Below are positions 45,008-54,745 of a DNA stretch of 64,000 nt, one piece after another (the first letter of the stretch is position 1; every line of letters begins with the position of its first letter). Source of the stretch: Candidatus Electryonea clarkiae (GTDB lineage: Bacteria > Electryoneota > Electryoneia > Electryoneales > Electryoneaceae); NCBI GenBank assembly GCA_030765455.1, contig JAVCCM010000059.1:31140-95139 (forward strand), written 5' to 3'. The notes beneath the pieces are model-generated. The model was not told the DNA's origin and did not search any database. It saw nothing but the letters and a program-made list of their open reading frames with translations. A program made the position numbers and the translations under genes.

Positions 45008-46093
45008 CTATTCGTGGGTTATCTGAGCTGAACGCTTGAAACTGAGACCGGCATATTTGAAGTCATCGATATGCATTTTGGAGAATTCAAAACCGGTCAG
45101 TTTGAAGAAACGTGGCCAACCCACACGGTCAATCCACTCACCCATACGTTCGTAAGGACGAGCATTCTCAGCCCAGACTTCAACCATCTTCCTGATTGCA
45201 GAAGTAACTTCGGGCCAACGTGGCGGATTGTTAGGAATAAAGGGTACTGCCAACTTGGAGAACTTCGGTTCACTTCGTGCATTTGAAACCTTTCCTCCAA
45301 CCCATAATGAAATACCATCAGCCACCGGGTCTGCCAATGGCATAGCAGGACAGACAGTAAAGCAATTTGCACAGTACATGCATTGTTCTTCAATCAATTC
45401 AACTGATGGTTTGCCATCAACTGTTGCCGGACGAATCGCTGCTGTCGGACAGGAAGCGGAAATGTTCGGAATTTCACACAGTTTGTTCAGGTTCTCATGG
45501 TCAATTCTTGGATATGCAGTATGAATACCCAGGATTGCTATGTCTGAACAATGTACAGCACCGCACATATTCAGGCAACACGCCAAAGCGATGCGGCATT
45601 TTGCCGGAAGTTTCATTTCATTGAAATACTCAAACAGGTCGTCCATCACTGCTTTGACAACACCAGAAGCATCTGTAGCAGCAGAGTGGCAATGTACCCA
45701 ACCCTGTGTATGGACTATGCTGGTGATTGATGGACCAGTGCCACCAACAGGGTTGCCGTATTCAGTCATCTCTGCTTTGATCTTTGCTACGTTGTCAAAT
45801 TCTGTTGTAAGAAATTCAACATTGTGACGACTGGTAAAACGAAGGAAACCATCACAGTACTTGTCAGCAATCTCCGTGTAGAATAATATACTTGTTGTGG
45901 ATACCAGTCGTGGCGAACCGCAGCGTACAGTATATAACTTGTCGCCGGATTCAGCTACATGAACCAAGACTCCGGCTTCGAGAATTTCATGGTACTTCCA
46001 TTGTCCGTAGTTTTTTTTGACCGCCGGTGGTAAATACTCTTTAAAATCCGGTGGTCCGATATCTGTAATTCTATCTTTCATGACGTCAAGCAT
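45008..46093 (-). CDS. dsrB: DsrB, dissimilatory sulfite reductase beta subunit
   Basis: 361 aa from ATG 46093 (GGAG seven bases upstream; an ATG six bases earlier is too close). Siroheme/4Fe-4S motifs [20 protein letters not shown] and a ferredoxin insertion [21 protein letters not shown]. It carries the catalytic siroheme site with substrate-binding basic residues ([10 protein letters not shown] near residue 90). C-terminal [20 protein letters not shown] is conserved. The 64-base gap to dsrA holds no other signal. Confidence 0.97.
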   Translation of the reverse strand: MLDVMKDRITDIGPPDFKEYLPPAVKKNYGQWKYHEILEAGVLVHVAESGDKLYTVRCGSPRLVSTTSILFYTEIADKYCDGFLRFTSRHNVEFLTTEFDNVAKIKAEMTEYGNPVGGTGPSITSIVHTQGWVHCHSAATDASGVVKAVMDDLFEYFNEMKLPAKCRIALACCLNMCGAVHCSDIAILGIHTAYPRIDHENLNKLCEIPNISASCPTAAIRPATVDGKPSVELIEEQCMYCANCFTVCPAMPLADPVADGISLWVGGKVSNARSEPKFSKLAVPFIPNNPPRWPEVTSAIRKMVEVWAENARPYERMGEWIDRVGWPRFFKLTGFEFSKMHIDDFKYAGLSFKRSAQITHE

Positions 46094-46163
46094 TTTCATA
46101 CTCCTATAGTCTTTGTCTTAAATGACGTTATAGTCTTAGCATGTAGGCGTTAACCGTTATCGC

Positions 46164-47366
46164 CTACTCCTCTTCCTCTTCTTCATCCTCATCCATCTCA
46201 AAGAAGATGTAAGGATTATCACGCGGATAGGCGATCATTTCCGGGATAGGCTCGACGCCGACCGCTTCTAGGAAATTCCCCATACCGACACGCTGGATGA
46301 ATTCACCGACACGCTCGCGGTTCTTTCCCTCTTCACACCAAACATCCTGCATCTCTTCAACCAAATCGCAGAAATCTTCAAATTCCTCGTCATCGTCAAT
46401 ATTGAGGAATGGAATCAAAACGCTTGAAAGAAGGGCTCCTTCAACAATTGGAGCTTTGGCACCAATCAATACAATCGCACCCTTGTCATCACCAGGACGT
46501 AACGCCTTTGGCATCACATTGATACAATGCATACAACGACGGCAATCGTTATTGTTAATTTCCAGTTTATCACCATCATACTTCATGCATTTTGCCGGAC
46601 AATTCAATACAACATCATTGAAGATATCAACACCGTTTTCAGCATATTTTTTAACCTCGGCCTGATCCATCTTGATATCATCTTTCCAGGTACCAATAAT
46701 CGAAATATCTGCACGCGCAATCGCAGCTACACAATCATTCGGACAACCGGAAAATTTAAATTTCCACTTGTACGGGAAGGCAGGACGATGCAACTCATCC
46801 TGGTACTTCATCGTAATATCATAGCAGCGTTGAAGTGTATCATAACATGCCCATTCACAACGTCCTGGTCCCACACAACAACTTGGAGTCCGCATATCCG
46901 ATCCTGAACCACCAAGGTCAAAACCTGCTTCTGTCAACTCCTTGAAAATCGGCTCAAGTTCATCCGTTTTAGTCCCAAGAAAAATGATATCACCAGTTGA
47001 ACCATGCATATTAGTCAATCCACTACCATGCCGGTCCCAGATATCGCACAGTGTCCGTAACGCCTCAGTCGTGTAAAACCACCCTGAGGGCTGGTTGATG
47101 CGCAATGTGTGGAAGTGTGAAATCTCAGGGTATTCTTCAGGCAGATCAGTGTAACGACCAATTACACCGCCACCATATCCAAATACACCAACAATACCGC
47201 CATGCTTCCAATGACCAAGACGCTCGTTATATGAACGTTCAAGTAAACCGAGAAGGTCGTTGGACATAACGTTTTTCTTTGCAGCGAGTTTAATCTCCTT
47301 GACGAAACTGGGCCAGGGCCCTTTTTCCAGTTCGTCAAGCATTGGGGTTTTGTACTCCTTTGGCAT
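46164..47366 (-). CDS. dsrA: DsrA, dissimilatory sulfite reductase alpha subunit
   Basis: 400 aa. AGGAGG lies five bases before the ATG. Features: [18 protein letters not shown] at the start, [20 protein letters not shown], the cluster motif [18 protein letters not shown] and [17 protein letters not shown], and a ferredoxin segment [19 protein letters not shown]. The C-terminus ends in an acidic run (DEDEEEEEE), less usual. First gene of the dsr operon; forms alpha2beta2 with DsrB to reduce sulfite with six electrons. Confidence 0.97.
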   Translation of the reverse strand: MPKEYKTPMLDELEKGPWPSFVKEIKLAAKKNVMSNDLLGLLERSYNERLGHWKHGGIVGVFGYGGGVIGRYTDLPEEYPEISHFHTLRINQPSGWFYTTEALRTLCDIWDRHGSGLTNMHGSTGDIIFLGTKTDELEPIFKELTEAGFDLGGSGSDMRTPSCCVGPGRCEWACYDTLQRCYDITMKYQDELHRPAFPYKWKFKFSGCPNDCVAAIARADISIIGTWKDDIKMDQAEVKKYAENGVDIFNDVVLNCPAKCMKYDGDKLEINNNDCRRCMHCINVMPKALRPGDDKGAIVLIGAKAPIVEGALLSSVLIPFLNIDDDEEFEDFCDLVEEMQDVWCEEGKNRERVGEFIQRVGMGNFLEAVGVEPIPEMIAYPRDNPYIFFEMDEDEEEEEE

Positions 47367-48037
47367 TTTTCCTCCTGAAGCCTTTTAAATACGCTATTTC
47401 CGCGACTCCAACCCTGTTCAGGATTCACGAAATAATAGAACGTATCTCACTTTGTGTATTATAGTACAATTTCTTTTTACGATTAACAATCAGCAAATAT
47501 ATAAAATTATTTCTTACTTATCAAATGATTATACTCCTCTGGAAAACCAGGAGACACCAAACATTGTTCTTTTTATCACATGAAAACGGTAAGCAATTTG
47601 TCGTAAATATTTGTTTATCATTAATGAGCGAATTTCAGTATGTTATATGTTTCACGAACGAATTGCCTCCAATGTCTCCTCTCCGCAAAAATCACTTGTC
47701 TTATTCATTGATATTTTAGCACTTACAAATAACATGATGAAAAAACTGCAATTATATATGAATATAGCAAAAAAATCGGCTTAGATTTCCTATTTACATT
47801 TAGTTAGGCTCTCCATACTCATGAATCGACTGAATCATTCGATTCTTGTCTATCTACAGAAGTCTCTAAGATTAGATATTTTCCTTAAATGCTTTTTCAT
47901 TTTATTGAATAAGTCTTGCCAGTCCTGCTATGGATTTCTACATTCTGTCCAAAGGGCAGCAAATTTCTTTTCATTTATGAAGAGAATGCGTCAGTTTAAT
48001 TCATTCATTGATTATAGATTCAAGATGGAGGTCTAAT
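47367..48037. promoter_or_regulatory. Divergent control region between dsrA and the exporter gene
   Basis: 671 bases without a convincing gene. On the minus strand, a perfect -10 TATAAT (47463-47458) lies about 90 bases before dsrA; the best -35 (TTGTTA) is 20 bases off, so the promoter is weak or activator-dependent. A partial dyad GGAGACA (47550 area) and TGTCTCC (47672 area) flanks a 120-base AT-rich stretch and could be operator half-sites. A 71-codon frame at 47821-48036 has no support. Confidence 0.35.
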
Positions 48038-49366
48038 ATGAACCGTCCCGGCATTTGGTCGGAACTTCTGAAAAAAGAAGATTGGTGGGCGGTATGGTTT
48101 GGGTTTATTATTTTTATTGGTGCTATTTTCGGTTGGATCGGTAAGATTCCTAAACCGGGGAAATGGAGCATCAACCCAATCGATGCATTTAATATTATTA
48201 AAGATGGCGAAGTAACTGGAAATATTTTATTTCCTTTGCTGCTTCTTTGGTTCTTTCTCGGTATCCTTACCCTGGCAGGGGTAAAAATAATGGGTGGAAA
48301 TGCGAAAAAATATTTGAGCGGCTATACAGTCGTATTCATTTTCGCTGTGATTTCGTATATCCTTGCCGGACAATTCCAGGTGAAAGCCTGGGGTTTGGGG
48401 TATGCATTCTGGTCATTATTAATAGGTCTGCTGATCTCGAATTCAGTTGGAACACCTTCCTGGCTCCTAGCTGGAGCAAGAAGCGAAATGTTTATTAAGA
48501 CGGGACTGGTATTACTTGGCGCTGAGATTTTATTCACAAAGATACTTCAATTGGGTGGTCCGGGACTTTTTGTTGCCTGGGTGGTCACCCCCACCGTGAT
48601 AATATTTATGTTCCTTTTCGGAACAAAAGTTCTTAAAATATCAAGCAAATCTCTGGTCATTATCATAGCCGCGGCAACTTCGGTCTGTGGCGTTTCAGCA
48701 GCAATTGCGACTGCTGCTGCTACCCGGGCAAAGAAAGTGGAATTGACTCTTGCCGTAGGAATGACACTGATATTTACAGTATTGATGATGATTTTGATGC
48801 CTCCAGCTATCAAATGGATGGGCATGGATGCTATTGTCGGTGGCGCGTGGATGGGAGGTACCATTGACGCAACCGGCGCGGTGGTAGCTGCCGGAGCAAT
48901 GCTTGGTGCAGAAGCGGAACAAGTAGCCGCTGTTGTGAAAATGATTCAGAATATCCTGATCGGTATCGTTGCTTTTTTTGTCGCTGTGTACTGGACTACA
49001 AAAGTTGACCGCGACCCTTCCGGATCAAAACCTTCTGCAATGGAAATCTGGTATAGATTTCCGAAATTTATTGTCGGATTTGTTGCTGCTTCTCTTGTGT
49101 TTTCATTCATTTTAATCCCACTTCTTGGCTCAGAAGTTGTTGAACATGATATTATCAAGAATGTTACAAAATCCTTACGCGGATGGCTATTTTGCATGAC
49201 GTTTGTCGCAATCGGGCTCGAATCAAATTTCCGTGACCTCTGGTCGCAATTGGCTGGAGGCAAACCGTTGATCCTGTATATAGTCGGGCAATCTTTCAAT
49301 CTGGTGTTGACATTGATTGCGGCTTACCTGGCATTTGGCGGTATTCTCTGGGAGAGGGTAATTTGA
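48038..49366 (+). CDS. YeiH-family (UPF0324) putative anion/sulfate exporter
   Basis: 442 aa from ATG 48038 (GGAGGT seven bases upstream). About eleven transmembrane segments. The KTGLVLLGAEILF motif, AATSVCGVSAAIATAAATRAKK, and GGAWMGGTIDATGAVVAAGA with VVKMIQN are characteristic of the YeiH/UPF0324 (Cons_hypoth698) family, often annotated as putative sulfate exporter. Substrate is not established. Its divergent position from dsrA suggests export of a sulfur product or a related anion. It leads a short operon with a 78-aa protein. Confidence 0.87.
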   Translation: MNRPGIWSELLKKEDWWAVWFGFIIFIGAIFGWIGKIPKPGKWSINPIDAFNIIKDGEVTGNILFPLLLLWFFLGILTLAGVKIMGGNAKKYLSGYTVVFIFAVISYILAGQFQVKAWGLGYAFWSLLIGLLISNSVGTPSWLLAGARSEMFIKTGLVLLGAEILFTKILQLGGPGLFVAWVVTPTVIIFMFLFGTKVLKISSKSLVIIIAAATSVCGVSAAIATAAATRAKKVELTLAVGMTLIFTVLMMILMPPAIKWMGMDAIVGGAWMGGTIDATGAVVAAGAMLGAEAEQVAAVVKMIQNILIGIVAFFVAVYWTTKVDRDPSGSKPSAMEIWYRFPKFIVGFVAASLVFSFILIPLLGSEVVEHDIIKNVTKSLRGWLFCMTFVAIGLESNFRDLWSQLAGGKPLILYIVGQSFNLVLTLIAAYLAFGGILWERVI

Positions 49367-49368
49367 AA

Positions 49369-49605
49369 ATGAATATAAACTCTGTTCGTCATCGTCTATT
49401 AAGGCTATTCATTGGAATTATGGTAATAACCGGTTTGTTCCTGCTCGCAGCATACAGCTCTCCTCCCCCGGATTTCGCAGGTGAGGTTGTTCGACATAAT
49501 ATTCTTATGGAGATTGACGCTTCTCCTCTTTTTTACAGTGAAGTTGAGAATTTTACTGAACTCGAACATGGCTTGAAAATGCAAATAAATAACTACAACA
49601 AATAG
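49369..49605 (+). CDS. Small membrane/exported protein next to the exporter
   Basis: 78 aa from ATG 49369, two bases after the exporter stop. A hydrophobic helix (RLFIGIMVITGLFLLAAYSS) near the N-terminus predicts a membrane anchor or uncleaved signal, followed by a short extracytoplasmic tail rich in Glu and Phe/Tyr. No family recognised. Tight spacing suggests a functional partner of the exporter or of the downstream glycosyltransferase. Confidence 0.65.
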   Translation: MNINSVRHRLLRLFIGIMVITGLFLLAAYSSPPPDFAGEVVRHNILMEIDASPLFYSEVENFTELEHGLKMQINNYNK

Positions 49606-49624
49606 GAAACTTTTTCAAGAATAG

Positions 49625-51280
49625 ATGATGATAAACCATCAAACCTTATCCAGGCACATATCTACTCGAATTGAAATAATATCTCTCGCAATTTTAATTT
49701 TATGGTTGATGCTGATCCAATTTTATCAATGGCCGGTATTAGTCAATGGCGGGTTTGATAACCGGGATTGCGCCGCCTATGTCTTCGCAGGTGAAATTAT
49801 TCGTGATGGCGGGGTTCCTTATGTAGATTTCTGGGACCAGAAACCACCCCTTATTTATTTGATAAATGCTGCGGCACTTGAAATATCCAATGGGAATTTA
49901 TGGAGTGTCTGGGTAACAAGTCTTCTCTGTTTGATCACCACACTTTTAATCGGACATTTTACAATTCGCCGATGGTTGGGAAATGGCGCAGCTTTGATTG
50001 GATCGATATTGTTCGCCTCATCATTTATCGGAGTTTATGCAGGTGGAAACCTGACAGAATCTTATGCACTTCCCTTTCAATGGGCGTTATTATTAATCTT
50101 TATCACCTGGCTGCAGAAGAACTCAAGCAATAATCTTCGTACAGGTTTATTGACAGGGATCTTGACAGCGCTATGTTTTATACTCAGGCAGAACCTAATA
50201 GGGACAGGACTGGCTGTCGCAATTACAAGCCTCATAATTATAATATTCAATCCAAAGATTTTTGGTAAAGATAATAGCAGCATTAGTAAAAATTCTCTCC
50301 CATTACCATCTGAAACAATATTCAAGATTTTAAAATATTGCTTTGGTGGGATATTGGGTGTGTTGGTTGTTTTTCTTCCAGTGTTAATCTATCTGCTCAA
50401 GACCGGTTCGCTTGCAGAATTCTATGAATGTGCTTTCAACTATAATTTCAGTTATAAAACCGACACGGATTTCTTTAAGAGAATTTATATTCACTTACCC
50501 ATATTCGATTATATACCGATTACTGTATTAGCTGTATTGTTATGGATTGCGAACTTGAGGCAAGTTATTGTCAGACTGAAATGCAGAAATCTGAATGCGG
50601 TCAATATCCTGCTTTTTACCTGGTTTCCAATAGAATTTTTCATGGCAATAGTTTCCGGTCAATCTTTTAATCATTATTATTTAACCTTACTTCCTGTGGT
50701 AATTGCCCTAATCGTATATGGTTCAAAAGAGATCATTACTAACAGTGGAATCTCTTCGAGATTCAAGCAATCATGGATTATTTTGGTTCTCCTGGTGATA
50801 TCTTTTACAGTTATTAAACACAACGGTAAAATTATCAGGAGCACTGACAACGAAAGAGTCAATCAGGTTTCAGAAACAGTTGACTATATAAAACAGAACA
50901 CAAATGAAGATGATACTATTTTTGTCTGGGGTGTCATGGCTGATGTATATTTTCTTTCTGGGAGAAAACCTGCAAGCAGATATACACTCGTTTATCCTCT
51001 CTTGGCTCCTGGATATACCAAAACCATCCATATACAAGATCTTCTGCGAGATTTGGAAAAATCTTCCCCAAAGCTCATAGTTGATGCATCTCCCCGCAAC
51101 CGCAATATTCCGGTGTTGGATTACTGGGATAGTGATGCTGACGTAAACGGAGGTAAGATTCACCCTGCCCTGGAACAATTTTATAATCTTCTTCAAAAAG
51201 AGTATAAAGTTTCCGCAAAAGTTGGAGATTGGAACTGGCAAGTATGGGTAAGAAAAAAGAAGAATAGTATTCCATTATAA
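49625..51280 (+). CDS. GT39/ArnT-like polytopic glycosyltransferase
   Basis: 551 aa with about eleven transmembrane segments. The first periplasmic loop has the Asp-rich GFDNRDCAAYVFAGEIIRDG and VDFWDQKPPLIYLINA, which match the catalytic loop of GT-C (PMT/ArnT, PMT_2) enzymes using polyprenyl-phosphate sugars. A C-terminal soluble domain begins near residue 410. The acceptor is unknown. Starts 19 bases after the small gene; may belong to the exporter operon by location only. Confidence 0.8.
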   Translation: MMINHQTLSRHISTRIEIISLAILILWLMLIQFYQWPVLVNGGFDNRDCAAYVFAGEIIRDGGVPYVDFWDQKPPLIYLINAAALEISNGNLWSVWVTSLLCLITTLLIGHFTIRRWLGNGAALIGSILFASSFIGVYAGGNLTESYALPFQWALLLIFITWLQKNSSNNLRTGLLTGILTALCFILRQNLIGTGLAVAITSLIIIIFNPKIFGKDNSSISKNSLPLPSETIFKILKYCFGGILGVLVVFLPVLIYLLKTGSLAEFYECAFNYNFSYKTDTDFFKRIYIHLPIFDYIPITVLAVLLWIANLRQVIVRLKCRNLNAVNILLFTWFPIEFFMAIVSGQSFNHYYLTLLPVVIALIVYGSKEIITNSGISSRFKQSWIILVLLVISFTVIKHNGKIIRSTDNERVNQVSETVDYIKQNTNEDDTIFVWGVMADVYFLSGRKPASRYTLVYPLLAPGYTKTIHIQDLLRDLEKSSPKLIVDASPRNRNIPVLDYWDSDADVNGGKIHPALEQFYNLLQKEYKVSAKVGDWNWQVWVRKKKNSIPL

Positions 51281-51310
51281 ACTCAATTTTTGCACTTTTT
51301 ATAAGCAATT

Positions 51311-52126
51311 TCAATCCATCTCCACCTCAAAAAACAGGCTGTCACTGTTGAAAGCGCTGAAAACGCCCAGACCGTTTTCTATATTTGTCAAGGGTTCATT
51401 CAAATCGCGAGAATCCTGGTTACGCCATTCATACATATCGGCATATTCCTGGTTGATACGATAGACTATCAAGCGATGCGAACCGAGATGTGTTACCATC
51501 CCGACAGAAACAACGAATGAATCCGATCGCACAGGTTGCGAGATGAAGTTTGCCATTTTCCCAGCGAAAGGTGCGTCGATTGGTGGAGGGTTTGACCCCA
51601 GGTTATCGATAACCAGGTAGAAAAACTTGTTGTCGTCATTGTTCCAGTATGCAGTGAAAGTAAAATTATCAAATTCAGGACGGCTCCCACGGGTGAAATT
51701 GGAAAAATCCGGAACGACTAGCAGGTTCGATGATAGACTAACATCAGTCGGAGCTGGAGGGACGATGGTTTGAGCGGTAGCTATCGAGCCGAAATAATCA
51801 ACCTCAATCAAATATTTCTCACCAGCCAATATGATCAAATCTTCACCGGGATAATGATAATATCCGCTGTCACCAGGTGAGGGGATCAACTGGAACCGCC
51901 GACTATCTCGAATCAGCGATATTTGGGCATCGTTAATCACAGGGGCTGTTTCTATTTCCTCGTCAAGCAGGAAAGTGGAACTGATCTGTATCTCCTCTAC
52001 CGGTTTTCCGGTATACAGATAAGCCCGAACAACTATCTGGTCGTTTTCCGGAACGACCAGTGATTCTTCTGTACATCCTATAATTGCTATCACTGAAACG
52101 AGAAGCAAGAAATTTAGATTTCGCAT
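51311..52126 (-). CDS. DUF4249 lipoprotein, TonB-receptor partner
   Basis: 271 aa from ATG 52126 (AAGGA five bases upstream). Lipobox VIAIIGC gives a lipoprotein. The DUF4249 pattern: VVPENDQIVVRAYLYTGKPV, LLDEEIETAPVINDAQISL, GEKYLIEVDYFG and TAQTIVPPAP. Such proteins sit beside TonB receptors in Bacteroidetes and relatives and are thought to bind ligand on the surface. Directly follows the receptor gene. Confidence 0.85.
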   Translation of the reverse strand: MRNLNFLLLVSVIAIIGCTEESLVVPENDQIVVRAYLYTGKPVEEIQISSTFLLDEEIETAPVINDAQISLIRDSRRFQLIPSPGDSGYYHYPGEDLIILAGEKYLIEVDYFGSIATAQTIVPPAPTDVSLSSNLLVVPDFSNFTRGSRPEFDNFTFTAYWNNDDNKFFYLVIDNLGSNPPPIDAPFAGKMANFISQPVRSDSFVVSVGMVTHLGSHRLIVYRINQEYADMYEWRNQDSRDLNEPLTNIENGLGVFSAFNSDSLFFEVEMD

Positions 52127-52140
52127 GATTATCCTTATCA

Positions 52141-54642
52141 TCAGTATGTAAACTTAAAAAACAGCGAGGGCATAAAACCAAGAGATAGAACGTCTGAGAC
52201 AACAATCGGTGAAGTCTCCAGGTCATATTCTCGATAAACAACATTATCCTTGTTGTAAAGATTAAAGACCGAAAATCCAATCTCGGCTCGATGATCGTAC
52301 ATGCTTTCAAAGACACGTGAAACACTCAGATCGAGTCGGTGATAATCGGGCAGACGACTTGAATTTTTATTTCCGACATGGATATAACTGATAATTTCGC
52401 CGTCAATTGTTTCAAGAAAATATTGACTTTCTGGAGAGGTGTACGCATTCCCCGTTGCATAGATCCAGGTCGAAGAAAAATCATACAATCCCCAGGTGAA
52501 ATTTCCGACAATTTTAAATTCATGCGTCCTGTCATAATCTGCTGGAAACGGTTCGTCGTTCAGTTTGGGAAAATCATGTTCAACACTGCCAAGTGTATAG
52601 CTGATCCATCCGGTCATCATTCCAGCTTTTTTCTGTGCCAGGAATTCAACACCTCTTGCCACTCCATCCCCAAAGAAAAAGAGATCGCCATAATCGGCAT
52701 CATTTCTGAACCTTCTTGAAAATTCTACAAGGTTCTCCATCTCTTTCTCATATCCCTGTACTTCAAACAGAAACTTTCTGTTCTCATAGCTCAGACCAAG
52801 AATTCTGTGTTCGGAAAACCCGGGAACAAGATTTTCGTCAGAGACCAGCCAGAAATCCTTGCTACCGTCCAGCACATTCTCGTTAGTCACCTGGTTGATG
52901 AACTGGTGATAGTGTCCCCACGCACCTTTAAAAGTGATGTGATCGGAAATGGAATATTTATAGGCTGCCCGAGGTTCTGGGTAGAATTGATCCGTTTTGT
53001 CATAATAGGTTCCACGAAACCCTAAAGTCAGTTCAAGAGGCTGCAATACCTGCCATTTATCTTCAAGATAGAATGCGCTTTGAAGTGATGATTCGCTGAT
53101 ATCAAGGGTTGTGATCGTGTCATTGACGGATGCCTGGTAATCCGTACTCAGGTCGGTAATCATACTCCCAAAGCCAAGCTCATGTTTTCTGCTTACATGC
53201 CAGTTATTATCCAGGCTGAATGTCAGATCATTAATCCTGTTTATTTCTTCCGAAGCGAAAGACCGTTTTCCTGCAAATACACTCGAACTGTCATTGGTGG
53301 CTTCGATGTTGAAACCGGCATTTTTCTCGTAGTTGCTATAATAATTTGAACGCGCCAGCAGGAATTTAGAATGGTAACGATCATGCCACTGACGTGACCA
53401 TTTCAGGCTCCCGCCAACATTGCCCCAGTCGGATATTTCATTGGTGGTCCGTACGCCGTTTATATCATCTCCCAGACCCCTGAATTTAAGCCCGCCGATC
53501 TCCTGGGAATTATCCATTGCGTCTTCACCGTTATAAAAACTCAATGCGAAAACGTCTTTACTGGTAGGAGCTAATGTTACCTTGGAATTGATGTCGTAGA
53601 AATAGAAATTGGGTCTGACATCTTCCTCCTCAACCTGTCTTCCACCCGTTCCGCCACCACCACCGCCGGGTAATCCTGAAGAGACCGGTTCTTCGTATCC
53701 TGTTACTGTATCGAAAATCTTGTTATAGAAACCATTATCAATCAGGTCCACATGTGATCTTCTTGCAGAGAACAGAAAGCTTCCTTTTTCCCACAAGGGC
53801 GCTTCAAGAATTGCATTTGCGCTGAGGAAGTTCAATCCAAATCCGTAAGTCGGTTCTGTTGCATTACCTGACTTCCCGGTTAGATCTACAACACTTGAGA
53901 GACGTCCGCCATATCTTGCCGGATAGCCACCCTTGTATAATTGGATATCCTTGACAGCATCAGTATTGAAAGCGCTGAATACTCCGAAGAAATGATCCAC
54001 GTGATAGACAGTCATTCCGTCGAGGATTACCAGGTTCTGGTCAGGTGAACCTCCACGTATATACATCCCTGATCTACCGTCATTTGCCCCACTGACACCG
54101 GGTAGTAGCTGTAACGAACGAAAAATGTCCGCCTCCCCAAGCCTGGGCAGGCGGGAGACCTGCCGTGCAGAAAATGTTACCTGGCTTACATCGTCCGCAT
54201 TCTTCCAGATTTCATATTTATCGCCGAAAAATGTAACCTCTTCACCGGATAATGCATCTTGAATCAACTCTATTCTTAGCGTTTCTGAGGATTGTTTCGT
54301 GTTGTCAACAATTACCTCTTTGATAGCATACCCGATATATCGAACCTGCAAAGTACAGATTTGCGCTGGAGCATCGACAATGACGAAATGTCCATCAAGG
54401 TTTGTTGATGAACCTCTGGTGGTTCCTTTGATAAGCACATTTGCGCTCGGAAGTGTTTCGCCGTTGTCTTCATCAAATACATACCCGCTTATATCACAGA
54501 CTTGAGCTTCTCTATCTATTGACAGGGCTTCAGGAATGAGAATCAAGGACTGAGAAAATAATAATACAATCGTAAAAAATAATTTATTTAACAAAAACTC
54601 AGGATTCTTATGGTAAAGTATTTTGTGAAACTGATGATGCAT
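52141..54642 (-). CDS. TonB-dependent receptor with carboxypeptidase-regulatory-like domain
   Basis: 833 aa. Signal peptide (residues about 17-40), CarboxypepD_reg-like domain (ISGYVFDEDNGETLPSANVL, GHFVIVDAPAQICTLQVRYI), plug domain (LGEADIFRSLQLLPGVSGA, DGRSGMYIRGGSPDQNLVIL, YKGGYPARYGGRLSSVVDL) and a 22-strand-type barrel ending in the aromatic SLFFKFTY. GGAG precedes the ATG. It imports an unknown ligand, together with the DUF4249 lipoprotein and possibly the upstream 273-aa lipoprotein. Confidence 0.92.
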   Translation of the reverse strand: MHHQFHKILYHKNPEFLLNKLFFTIVLLFSQSLILIPEALSIDREAQVCDISGYVFDEDNGETLPSANVLIKGTTRGSSTNLDGHFVIVDAPAQICTLQVRYIGYAIKEVIVDNTKQSSETLRIELIQDALSGEEVTFFGDKYEIWKNADDVSQVTFSARQVSRLPRLGEADIFRSLQLLPGVSGANDGRSGMYIRGGSPDQNLVILDGMTVYHVDHFFGVFSAFNTDAVKDIQLYKGGYPARYGGRLSSVVDLTGKSGNATEPTYGFGLNFLSANAILEAPLWEKGSFLFSARRSHVDLIDNGFYNKIFDTVTGYEEPVSSGLPGGGGGGTGGRQVEEEDVRPNFYFYDINSKVTLAPTSKDVFALSFYNGEDAMDNSQEIGGLKFRGLGDDINGVRTTNEISDWGNVGGSLKWSRQWHDRYHSKFLLARSNYYSNYEKNAGFNIEATNDSSSVFAGKRSFASEEINRINDLTFSLDNNWHVSRKHELGFGSMITDLSTDYQASVNDTITTLDISESSLQSAFYLEDKWQVLQPLELTLGFRGTYYDKTDQFYPEPRAAYKYSISDHITFKGAWGHYHQFINQVTNENVLDGSKDFWLVSDENLVPGFSEHRILGLSYENRKFLFEVQGYEKEMENLVEFSRRFRNDADYGDLFFFGDGVARGVEFLAQKKAGMMTGWISYTLGSVEHDFPKLNDEPFPADYDRTHEFKIVGNFTWGLYDFSSTWIYATGNAYTSPESQYFLETIDGEIISYIHVGNKNSSRLPDYHRLDLSVSRVFESMYDHRAEIGFSVFNLYNKDNVVYREYDLETSPIVVSDVLSLGFMPSLFFKFTY

Positions 54643-54745
54643 TTCTTCTCCGTTATTTGATCAATAATAAAAGAATAATTGTTGTTGCAATCAGCGCTGA
54701 TCCTTTAAATTTTTTTGAATTAACATCCGTTTGCGTCACAAGAGA

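Noticed and set aside
34590..47366. Oxidative (reverse) dsr pathway
   Set aside because: DsrD is present and dsrEFH, typical of sulfur oxidisers, are absent, so a reductive role is favoured, though not proven.
47821..48036. 71-codon frame upstream of the exporter
   Set aside because: No Shine-Dalgarno or similarity; overlaps the ribosome site of the real gene.
53630..53690. Gly-rich stretch in the TonB receptor as a frameshift
   Set aside because: The frame continues into a normal barrel on both sides; it is a flexible loop.
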